From Bifidobacterium anseris (lineage in GTDB: Bacteria; Actinomycetota; Actinomycetes; Actinomycetales; Bifidobacteriaceae): DNA of 64,000 bases. The notes beneath the pieces are model-generated. The model saw nothing but the letters and a program-made list of their open reading frames with translations. It was not told the origin of the DNA and searched no databases. A program made the translations under genes and the position numbers. Of this stretch, positions 55,483-64,000 are shown in pieces. The stretch's first letter is position 1. Each line of letters opens with the position of its first letter. The stretch is from positions 496,001 to 560,000 of the forward strand of contig NZ_NMYC01000001.1 in the NCBI RefSeq assembly GCF_002860345.1. The letters are read 5' to 3'.

Positions 55483-56685
55483 CTACAGCAGCGCGTCGAA
55501 GAGCCGTTCGATGACGGCGTCGTTGAGCAGGCGTCCGCGCCGCGTCGCCACGATGCGCCCGTCGTCCGCGGCCCTCACGAGTCCTTCGTGCAGCAGCTCG
55601 TCGACGACGGCGGCGGCGTCGCGTCCGCTGATGCGTTCGATTTCGGACAGGTCGAGCCCCTCGCGCAGGCGCATGCCGAGCATGACGCGCTCCTCGACGT
55701 CCTCGGCGGCGTCGATCCGCTCGCTGCCGCTCCACGGCAGCTCGCCCGCGCGGATGCGCTGCGCCCATGCGAGCGGATGGAGCACGTCCCATGCGCGCAG
55801 CGAGCGCGCGGCGTCCTCGCCGTCGCCATCGACGCTGTCGGCGGCCAGCGTGTAGTGGCTGTGCGCGCCGGGGCCGACGCCGGCCCAGTCGACGTTCCTC
55901 CAATAGCCGAGGTTGTGGCGGCTCTCGTGACCGGGACGGGCCCAGTTGGAGATCTCGTACCATTCGAGGCCCGCGGCCGTGCACATGTCGTCGATGATCT
56001 CGTATTTGGCGGCCTCGTCGTCATCGTCCGGCGCGGGCAGTTCGCCGGCGGCGATGCGCCGGCCCATCTTTGTGCGCGGCTCGACGGTGAGCGCGTAGGC
56101 GGACAGGTGGTCGACACCGAGCGCGAGCGCGGTCTCGACGCTCATGCGCCAGTCGTCGAGGCTTTCGCCGGGCGCGCCGTAGATGAGGTCGACGCTCGCC
56201 TCGAGCCCGGCCTCGCGCGCCGCGCGCACGCCGTCGACGACGTTGCGCGGCGTGTGCGTGCGGTCGAGCGTGCGCAGCACGTGCGGCACCGCCGACTGCA
56301 TGCCGAAGGAGATGCGCGTGAAGCCGCCGGCGGCGAGCGCGCCGATCGCGGCGGCGCCGACGGTGTCCGGGTTCGCCTCGGTCGTGATCTCGGCGCCGTC
56401 CTCGATCCCCCACAGCCCGGCGATCGCGTCGAGGACGGCGATCAGGTCGCGCGGTGGCAGGACGGTCGGCGTGCCACCGCCGAAGAAGACGCTCGAGGCG
56501 GCCGGCTCGTCGATGCCGTGCTCGAGCTGCCAGCGGCGCAGCAGGCGCAGCTCGGCGATCACCGTCGACGCGTAGTCGCCGCGCGAGGCGCCCAGCCCCA
56601 TGTCGGGTGCCGTGTAGGTGTTGAAATCGCAGTAGCCGCAGCGACGCAGACAAAACGGCACATGCACGTAGATCTCGTAGGTCAT
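55483..56685 (-). CDS. hemW: radical SAM protein HemW (HemN-like)
   Basis: 400 residues. The radical SAM cluster motif is C-x3-C-x2-C at Cys12, Cys16 and Cys19 in [25 protein letters not shown] and ISFGMQSA follow, then the HemN C-terminal domain. HemW is a heme chaperone rather than a coproporphyrinogen oxidase in most bacteria; in Bifidobacterium, which lacks heme synthesis, that role is uncertain. Directly after lepA (8 bases), the conserved lepA-hemW pair. Confidence 0.92.
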   Translation of the reverse strand: MTYEIYVHVPFCLRRCGYCDFNTYTAPDMGLGASRGDYASTVIAELRLLRRWQLEHGIDEPAASSVFFGGGTPTVLPPRDLIAVLDAIAGLWGIEDGAEITTEANPDTVGAAAIGALAAGGFTRISFGMQSAVPHVLRTLDRTHTPRNVVDGVRAAREAGLEASVDLIYGAPGESLDDWRMSVETALALGVDHLSAYALTVEPRTKMGRRIAAGELPAPDDDDEAAKYEIIDDMCTAAGLEWYEISNWARPGHESRHNLGYWRNVDWAGVGPGAHSHYTLAADSVDGDGEDAARSLRAWDVLHPLAWAQRIRAGELPWSGSERIDAAEDVEERVMLGMRLREGLDLSEIERISGRDAAAVVDELLHEGLVRAADDGRIVATRRGRLLNDAVIERLFDALL

Positions 56686-56693
56686 GCGCCCGT

Positions 56694-58574
<1,881 letters not shown>

Positions 58575-58722
58575 GCCGCCCTCCTGTTGTACGATATTCG
58601 CGACCATTCTAGCGGCAACGCACGGCAAACGCCCCCACGCGCCGCCCGCGACTTTATCCGCGGTGCATGGTATGCTTCATATCCGTATGTCCTTATAGAA
58701 ACCGTTGTTTGGAGAATACACA

Positions 58723-58983
58723 GTGGCAAACATCAAGTCGCAGAAGAAGCGCGTCCTCACCAACGAGAAGGCGCACAAGCGCAACGTCGCGGTCAAGTCC
58801 GCGATCAAGACCGCGATCCGTCACACGCGCGAGGCCATCGCCTCCGGTGACAAGGCCGCCGCCGAGGCCGCCTTCCAGATCGCCGGCCGCAAGCTCGATC
58901 AGGCGGCCAGCAAGGGCGTCATCCACAAGAACCAGGCCGCGAACCGCAAGTCCGGTCTGGCGCTGCGGATCAACGCGATGTGA
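58723..58983 (+). CDS. rpsT: 30S ribosomal protein S20
   Basis: 86 residues from the GTG at 58723 behind TTGGAGAATACACA. Highly basic helical bundle: [20 protein letters not shown] and [15 protein letters not shown] are the family hallmarks. Divergent from lepA; a strong terminator follows. Confidence 0.97.
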   Translation: MANIKSQKKRVLTNEKAHKRNVAVKSAIKTAIRHTREAIASGDKAAAEAAFQIAGRKLDQAASKGVIHKNQAANRKSGLALRINAM

Positions 58984-58995
58984 TCCGATTCACGC

Positions 58996-59043
58996 TTGAC
59001 GAAGGGGCCCGGATGGGGTGATCCATCCGGGCCCCTTCGTCAA
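58996..59043. terminator. hairpin terminator after rpsT
   Basis: 21-bp perfect arms from TTGACGAAGGGG to CCCCTTCGTCAA with a 6-base loop. Confidence 0.9.
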
Positions 59044-59103
59044 GTTCACAAGGTTGTTCCGGTTCCCAAGGTCGTTCCAATGTCGCGGACGTATGCCGTG
59101 CCG

Positions 59104-59958
59104 TCAGGCCCCATGTGACGCGTTGTGCGACGCGTCATGCGACGGCACGTCCGTTTCCGCCGAGGCCGTTTGCGCCGCATCAGCTCCCGTCGAGCCGGCG
59201 CCGCCCTCCCCGGCAGGTCGTGTGCCGTGCGTGTCCGGGGATTCCACCGATGCGGTGCGATGGTGGATGCGCCGTTCGAGCAGCACGCGCGGCAGATGCG
59301 CCTTCGCGCGCGGCACGGCCGTCGGCAGCTGCCAGTTGAAGCGCACCGATCCCAGACGCAGCAGCACGACGATGACGACGATCGCCACGTCGAGCGCCAT
59401 CGCGACGCGTTCGCAGATCATGCCGCGCGCCCGCCAGCGCCACACCGGCACCGTCAGCGCGCTGCCGATGAGGGCGGGCACGATGTACCAGTGGCGGTCG
59501 CGGATGACCATCGGCACCTCGTTGAGCAGGATGTCGCGGATCATGCCGCCGCCCATCGCCGTGAACGTGCCGAGGAACACGGCAGTCATGCCGCTCGTGT
59601 TGTACAGCAGGCCCTTGCTCGCGCCGTTGACGGCGAACAGGCCGAGCGCGAGCGCGTCGATCGTCAGCATCGACCATTTGAGCCGGTCGACCTCCGGATG
59701 GATGATCGCGACCGTGCATCCGGCGAGCAGCGCCGTGAGCACCGAGACGCGGTCGGAGATGCCCACGGGAGGCACGGCGCCGAGCAGCACGTCGCGGATG
59801 ATGCCGCCGCCGAGCGCCGTGAGCCATGCGGTGATGATGATCGCGAGGACGTCGTAGCCCTTGCGGATCGCGGCGAGGCCTCCGGCCATGCCGCAGCAGA
59901 AGATGGCGAGGTATTCGACGCCGCGGAAGAACGGCGTGCTCTGCAGCACGACCTCCAT
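59104..59958 (-). CDS. TRIC-type (UPF0126/YadS) cation channel family protein
   Basis: 284 residues from the ATG at 59958 behind AAAGGGGAGGCG. Seven hydrophobic helices in two three-helix repeats, each with the family glycine motif: ALGGGIIRDVLLG and AMGGGMIRDILLN. Prokaryotic TRIC homologues are trimeric cation channels. A soluble, low-complexity A/H/S/T-rich tail of about 75 residues (after residue 205) is unusual for the family. Confidence 0.88.
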   Translation of the reverse strand: MEVVLQSTPFFRGVEYLAIFCCGMAGGLAAIRKGYDVLAIIITAWLTALGGGIIRDVLLGAVPPVGISDRVSVLTALLAGCTVAIIHPEVDRLKWSMLTIDALALGLFAVNGASKGLLYNTSGMTAVFLGTFTAMGGGMIRDILLNEVPMVIRDRHWYIVPALIGSALTVPVWRWRARGMICERVAMALDVAIVVIVVLLRLGSVRFNWQLPTAVPRAKAHLPRVLLERRIHHRTASVESPDTHGTRPAGEGGAGSTGADAAQTASAETDVPSHDASHNASHGA

Positions 59959-60095
59959 CGCCTCCCCTTTCCGTACACGTCGGCCGCGTCGAGCCGCGGC
60001 CTTCCCCATTGTACGGCCGCGTGCCTCCCCTCATCCGCGTGTGCGCGGACGGCTACGCGTTCGGCGCAGCGGCGCATATCGAGCATGTATGCGAA

Positions 60096-60128
60096 ACGGG
60101 GCGCCCATCGCGATGATGGCCGCCCCGT
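60096..60128. terminator. hairpin terminator after ilvE
   Basis: ACGGGGCG-x-CCATC and its complement GATGG-x-CGCCCCGT pair around GCGAT, 22 bases beyond the ilvE stop on the minus strand. Confidence 0.7.
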
Positions 60129-60150
60129 CACTACGATTCAACGGGGGCGC

Positions 60151-61278
60151 TCAGCACACCTTCCACATCCAGTTGTGCGGATCGGCGATCTCGCCGAGCT
60201 GGATGCCGAGCAGTTGGTTGCGGATCGCCATCGTCAGTTCGCCCGGCTGGCCGTCGCCGACGGTGACGTCGAACTTCTCGGACTTGAAGCGGCCGATCGG
60301 CGTGACGATCGCGGCGGTGCCGCAGGCGAAGACCTCGGTGACCTCGCCGGAGCGAATCTCGTCGAGCAGCTGGTCGAGCACGATCATCGTCTCGACGACG
60401 TCATGGCCGTCGTCCTCGAGCAGCTGGATGATCGAGCGGCGCGTGACGCCCGGCAGGATGTTGCCGGTCAGGCTCGGCGTCTCGACGTGGCCGTCCTTGT
60501 GGACGACCATCATGTTCATGCCACCGAGCTCCTCGAGATAGGTCTTCGTGGCCGCGTCGACGAAGCACACCTGCTCGCAGCCTTCGGCGATGCCACGGTA
60601 TTCGCCGAGCAGCGAGGCAGCGTAGTTGCCGCCGCACTTGGCGAAGCCGGTGCCGCCGGGGCCGGTGCGGAACCACTTGTCCTCGACCCAGATGCTCACC
60701 GGCTTGACGCCACCGGCGAAGTACGGGCCGGACGGCGAGGCGATGACGCAGTACTCGACCTCTTCCGGGGCGCGCACGCCGAGGAAGGCCTCGGAGGCGA
60801 AGATGAACGGGCGCAGGTAAAGCGTGTACTCACGGCGCGCCGGGACCCACTTGGCGTCCTTCTCGACGAGCGCGGCGCACGAGCCGAGGAAGTCCTCGAT
60901 CGAGACCTCCGGCAGGTACAGGCGCTTGGCCGAGTTCTGCAGACGCTCGGCGTTCGCGTCCGGACGGAACAGCCAAGTGGAGCCGTCGGCGTGGCGGTAC
61001 GCCTTGAGGCCTTCGAAGACCTCCTGCGCGTAATGCAGCACCGAGGCGCCCGGGTCGAGCTTGAGCGGCGCATACGGCTCGATGCGGCGGTCGGACCAGC
61101 CTTCGCCCTTCGTCCACGTCATGTGGGCCATGCTGTCCGAGAAGACCTGTCCGAAGGCCGGCTTGTCGATGAGCTCCTCGCGCTTGGCGTCCGAGGCCGG
61201 ATCGGGGTTCGGCAGGACGGTGAACCGTTCGGCGAGGGAATCGATGTACGCGGGATCGTGATGGGATTCATTGGTCAT
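60151..61278 (-). CDS. ilvE: branched-chain amino acid aminotransferase
   Basis: 375-residue class IV PLP enzyme that interconverts Leu, Ile and Val with their keto acids. VLHYAQEVFEGLKAYR, FIFASEAFLGV, the PLP lysine in GTGFAKCGGNYAASL, and EVFACGTAAIVTPI are family signatures. Ribosome site is weak (AAAGAAGC). Alone between terminators. Confidence 0.95.
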   Translation of the reverse strand: MTNESHHDPAYIDSLAERFTVLPNPDPASDAKREELIDKPAFGQVFSDSMAHMTWTKGEGWSDRRIEPYAPLKLDPGASVLHYAQEVFEGLKAYRHADGSTWLFRPDANAERLQNSAKRLYLPEVSIEDFLGSCAALVEKDAKWVPARREYTLYLRPFIFASEAFLGVRAPEEVEYCVIASPSGPYFAGGVKPVSIWVEDKWFRTGPGGTGFAKCGGNYAASLLGEYRGIAEGCEQVCFVDAATKTYLEELGGMNMMVVHKDGHVETPSLTGNILPGVTRRSIIQLLEDDGHDVVETMIVLDQLLDEIRSGEVTEVFACGTAAIVTPIGRFKSEKFDVTVGDGQPGELTMAIRNQLLGIQLGEIADPHNWMWKVC

Positions 61279-61429
61279 GTTGATGCTTCTTTGGGGGGTG
61301 TCGTTGAAAATCGAAATCGTAGTGGTTGTCCTTGAGCGCTTTTGGCGCCGACATGCTTCACTTTTGCACAACCCCATGTCCAATGCGTTTCGCGCGTTCA
61401 CATTCTGGCCTTCCACGCGCCGGATACGG

Positions 61430-61463
61430 CGATGCCCGCCCCGGGCTTGCGGGACGGGCATCG
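61430..61463. terminator. hairpin terminator after rplY
   Basis: CGATGCCCG / CGGGCATCG arms with a 16-base GC-rich loop, 40 bases beyond the rplY stop. Confidence 0.7.
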
Positions 61464-61502
61464 CGACGGTTTCCACGGCGACGACGCGCCGGGAGGGAGG
61501 GA

Positions 61503-62123
61503 TCAGGCGGCCGGGTTCGACTCGTCGATGGCCGGGACGTTCTCCTCCTGCTCCTCGGTGACCTCGGTCAGCGGGGCATCCTGCGGCACCTCGACGGTGA
61601 CGACGGACTCGTCGAGGTCCTCCATGTCGAGCTCGACGCCCTCGGGCAGCGCGAGATCCTTGAGGAAGACCTTGTCGCCGTCGGCAAGGCCGTCGACGGT
61701 CACGATGATGCGCTCCGGCAGGTTGCTGACGTCGGCGCGAACCTTGAGCTCCTGGATGTCGACGAACGCGACGGCGGCGCCCTTCGGCGTGCCCTCGACG
61801 AAGACCGGCACCTCGACATCGATCTTCTCGCCGGCCTTGACCTCGTAGAAGTCGATGTGCTCGACGATGCGCTTGACCGGGTTGCGCTGGACGTCCTTGA
61901 CGACCGCAAGCTTGCTGTCCTCGCCGTACTTGACGGTGATCAGGGCGTTCGTGTGGCGCAGCGCGAGCGTCGTCTCCTTCATCGGGAGCTTGACGTAGAC
62001 CGGCTGGTCGCCGCCGGCGTAGATCGTCGCCGGGATCTGGTGCGCGGCGCGCATGCGGCGCGACGGGCCCTTGCCGAACTCGGTGCGCAGTTCGCCTTCG
62101 AGGACGATGGTGGTGTTTGCCAT
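61503..62123 (-). CDS. rplY: 50S ribosomal protein L25 (general stress protein Ctc form)
   Basis: 206 residues. The N-terminal 5S-rRNA-binding L25 domain (ELRTEFGKGPSRRMRAAHQIP) is followed by the longer TL5/CTC C-terminal domain (residues 100-190) and an acidic tail. AAGGAGAATCATC precedes the ATG. Confidence 0.95.
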   Translation of the reverse strand: MANTTIVLEGELRTEFGKGPSRRMRAAHQIPATIYAGGDQPVYVKLPMKETTLALRHTNALITVKYGEDSKLAVVKDVQRNPVKRIVEHIDFYEVKAGEKIDVEVPVFVEGTPKGAAVAFVDIQELKVRADVSNLPERIIVTVDGLADGDKVFLKDLALPEGVELDMEDLDESVVTVEVPQDAPLTEVTEEQEENVPAIDESNPAA

Positions 62124-62399
62124 GATGATTCTCCTTTATGCTCCGTCTTCGGCGCATCAACGAGCCGAAGACGCACGCGCAGGAGTGTCTCCGTGCCGAG
62201 TCGATAACGGAAGGCGCGCACGCCTTCCCTCGCCAAAGCAACGTTTCAAGGTTAGGAGCGGCCGTGGACAACGCGTGCCGTGTTCCCCTTGCGCGTGGCC
62301 CGTGCACGCGCCGGTCCGGGCCGTACGCCGGCATGTACAATGTGCAGCAGCCGATCGGACACGTCGCATATCGTCCGAGGAATCGAGGAACCGCCGGTC

Positions 62400-63536
62400 A
62401 TGTCATCGTCATCGCCGTCATTGTCACCATCATCGTCGCAGCCGCATCCGTCTTCGCAGCCGTCGTCATTGTCATCGTCGACGCCGTCGCGCACCGCCCG
62501 CATCGCCGCCGGCGTCGCGGCGGGCGGGGCGCTCGTCGCCGCCACGGCCGTGGCCGGCGCCGGCGTCGCACTGCTGCGCGTCGCGCTCGACGCCGACTGC
62601 CCGCATTCGATCTTCGTGCGACGCAGCGGCAACCATTTCGACGACCACGGCGCGACGAACATCCCCGTTCCCGAACAGACGCAACGCTGGTTCGAGATGA
62701 CGCGCCAGAGCGTCGTCATCCGCAGCTACGACCGGCTGCGGCTGCACAGCTGGCGCTTCGACCCGGACACGGCGCGACCGCTGCCCCACTGCTACGCGGT
62801 CTGCGTGCACGGCTACACCGGCGGTCCCGAGGAGATGGCGCCGTGGGCGCAGCACTACGCGGCGATGGGATTCACCGTCCTCACGCCTGCCCTGCGCGCG
62901 CACGAACGCAGCGAGGGACGCTATGTGACGATGGGCGCGCTCGAACGCAGGGACCTCAAGCAGTGGGTCAACCTCATCATCTCGCGTGACCCGCAGGCGC
63001 GCATTCTGTTGCACGGCAACTCGATGGGCGGCGCAAGCGTGCTGCTTGCCGGCGCCGACCCGTGCCACGCGCCGAACGTCAAGGCCATCGTCGCCGACAG
63101 CGCCTTCGTCTGCGCCTCGACGCAGCTGACGGGCAGCATGGCTGACGCGCTGCATGTGCCGCGCGCGCTCGCGCGCCTGTCGGTCGGCGTCGCGAACCTG
63201 CTGCTCGGTCGCGTGGCCGACGCCTCGCTCGCCGACGCGGATGTGCTCGACGCCGTGCGGCGTCTGACGCTGCCGACGCTGTTCATTCAGGGCGGCGCCG
63301 ACACGATCGTTGACCCGTCGAGCGCGCGCCGGCTCTATGAGGCGTGCGCGAGCAACGACTGCGAGCTGCTCGTCGTGCCCGACGCCGGCCACGTCGCCTC
63401 GCTCGCGGCCGACCCCGCGCTCTACTGGTCGACGGTCGACGCGTTCCTGCGGCGCATCCCCGCCTTCGCCGACGCCGCCGACGGCACCACCAAAACCACC
63501 GTCAAGACCGCCGTCAACACCAACACCGCCGCCTGA
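62400..63536 (+). CDS. alpha/beta hydrolase, probably membrane-anchored
   Basis: 378 residues from the ATG at 62400 behind CGAGGAACCGCC. A serine-rich, low-complexity start (residues 1-35) is followed by a hydrophobic segment (about 40-62; GALVAATAVAGAGVALL) that can act as an uncleaved signal anchor. The hydrolase fold then shows CVHGYTGGPEE (oxyanion loop), nucleophile serine in LLHGNSMGGAS, the acid in LFIQGGADTIVD and the histidine in PDAGHVASL. Similar to bacterial cell-surface or lipase-like esterases; substrate unknown. Confidence 0.82.
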   Translation: MSSSSPSLSPSSSQPHPSSQPSSLSSSTPSRTARIAAGVAAGGALVAATAVAGAGVALLRVALDADCPHSIFVRRSGNHFDDHGATNIPVPEQTQRWFEMTRQSVVIRSYDRLRLHSWRFDPDTARPLPHCYAVCVHGYTGGPEEMAPWAQHYAAMGFTVLTPALRAHERSEGRYVTMGALERRDLKQWVNLIISRDPQARILLHGNSMGGASVLLAGADPCHAPNVKAIVADSAFVCASTQLTGSMADALHVPRALARLSVGVANLLLGRVADASLADADVLDAVRRLTLPTLFIQGGADTIVDPSSARRLYEACASNDCELLVVPDAGHVASLAADPALYWSTVDAFLRRIPAFADAADGTTKTTVKTAVNTNTAA

Positions 63537-63594
63537 CGCCGCGGACGGCATCGTCGCACACAGCGGCATCATCCTGCACATAACGACACATAAC

Positions 63595-63628
63595 AAGGAG
63601 GCCGGCCCCCGTGGGGGCCGGCCTCCTT
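63595..63628. terminator. bidirectional hairpin terminator
   Basis: 16-bp perfect arms AAGGAGGCCGGCCCCC / GGGGGCCGGCCTCCTT with a 2-base loop, between the convergent hydrolase and transhydrogenase genes. Confidence 0.85.
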
Positions 63629-63657
63629 CGCCATACGTACCGATGTCGTTCGGTCTA

Positions 63658-64000
63658 TCAGGCGAGCAGCTCCTTGACGGCTGCGATGACGGCCTGCAGG
63701 CTCGCCTTCGCGTCGCCGAAGAGCATCTGCGTGTTGTCCTCGAAGTACAGCTCGTTCTCGATGCCGGCGTAGCCCTTGCCGCGGCCGCGCTTCATGACGA
63801 CGACGTTCTGCGACTTGTCAACGTCGAGGATCGGCATGCCGGAGACCGGCGTGCCCGGCTTGCGGGCGGCCGGGTTCGTCACGTCGTTCGCGCCGACGAC
63901 GAGCGAGACGTTCGCGCTCGGGAACTGCGGGTTGATGTCGTCGAGGTCGACGAGCTCCTCGTAGGGCACGTTGGCCTCGGCGAGCAGCACGTTCATGTGG
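63658..64000 (-). CDS. pntB: NAD(P) transhydrogenase beta subunit, C-terminal part (5' end outside window)
   Basis: The visible 114 residues are the NADP-binding domain III end: HMNVLLAEANVPYEEL, NVSLVVGANDVTNPAAR, and the closing GYAGIENELYFEDNTQMLFGDAK block. This subunit couples proton movement to hydride transfer between NADH and NADP. The membrane part lies beyond the window end. Confidence 0.94.
   Translation of the reverse strand, partial: HMNVLLAEANVPYEELVDLDDINPQFPSANVSLVVGANDVTNPAARKPGTPVSGMPILDVDKSQNVVVMKRGRGKGYAGIENELYFEDNTQMLFGDAKASLQAVIAAVKELLA

Overview
The window looks like a chromosomal segment of a Bifidobacterium-type gut actinobacterium. The DNA is GC-rich throughout except for an AT-rich hsdS region. 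It carries a bile salt hydrolase with the bifidobacterial active-site pattern, a class 1B dihydroorotate dehydrogenase (pyrD/pyrK), an actinobacterial-type glnE, and many genes separated by strong GC-rich hairpin terminators. The genus is inferred from recalled protein families, not from a database search.

Layout. 1-10 kb: end of a DNA-deoxyinosine glycosylase, an ABC-F protein, a CDF cation exporter, a carboxymuconolactone decarboxylase family protein, bile salt hydrolase, NAD(P)HX repair enzyme, and an ahpC plus domain-swapped ahpF-like peroxide-reduction pair. 10-19 kb is accessory in character: HAD phosphatase, LysR regulator, a 0.7 kb non-coding stretch with a large palindrome and a polypyrimidine tract, an HxlR regulator, a large unknown protein, an RNA-ligase-like fragment convergent with the unknown gene and divergent from an ADP-ribosylglycohydrolase, a GNAT enzyme and two zinc-ribbon proteins.

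19.0-31.2 kb is a defence island. It holds a complete type I restriction-modification system (hsdR, hsdM, hsdS), a tyrosine recombinase, and a second, startless, oppositely oriented hsdS cassette. Two perfect inverted-repeat pairs (20 bp and 28 bp) lie in frame at matching positions of the two hsdS copies, so the locus should switch target specificity by inversion. Next come a small secreted cationic/hydrophobic protein with an overlapping membrane partner, and an AAA ATPase plus TOPRIM protein pair of RloA/RloB or PARIS type. A 19-bp sequence occurs in direct orientation at both ends of this island, with a one-mismatch copy between its two modules.

31.4-64 kb is core metabolism, mostly on the minus strand: a pyrBICFKDE operon for UMP synthesis, glnE and gltBD for nitrogen assimilation, metE and metF for methionine, trmI, an energy-coupling ABC ATPase, a Bcp-type peroxiredoxin, lepA-hemW, rpsT, a TRIC-type channel, ilvE, rplY, an alpha/beta hydrolase, and the C-terminal end of a pntB transhydrogenase gene that runs off the window.

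The most interesting part is the phase-variable type I system sitting beside an ATPase/TOPRIM pair of a type known to respond to anti-restriction proteins. A small secreted-protein/membrane-protein gene pair that I cannot assign sits between them.
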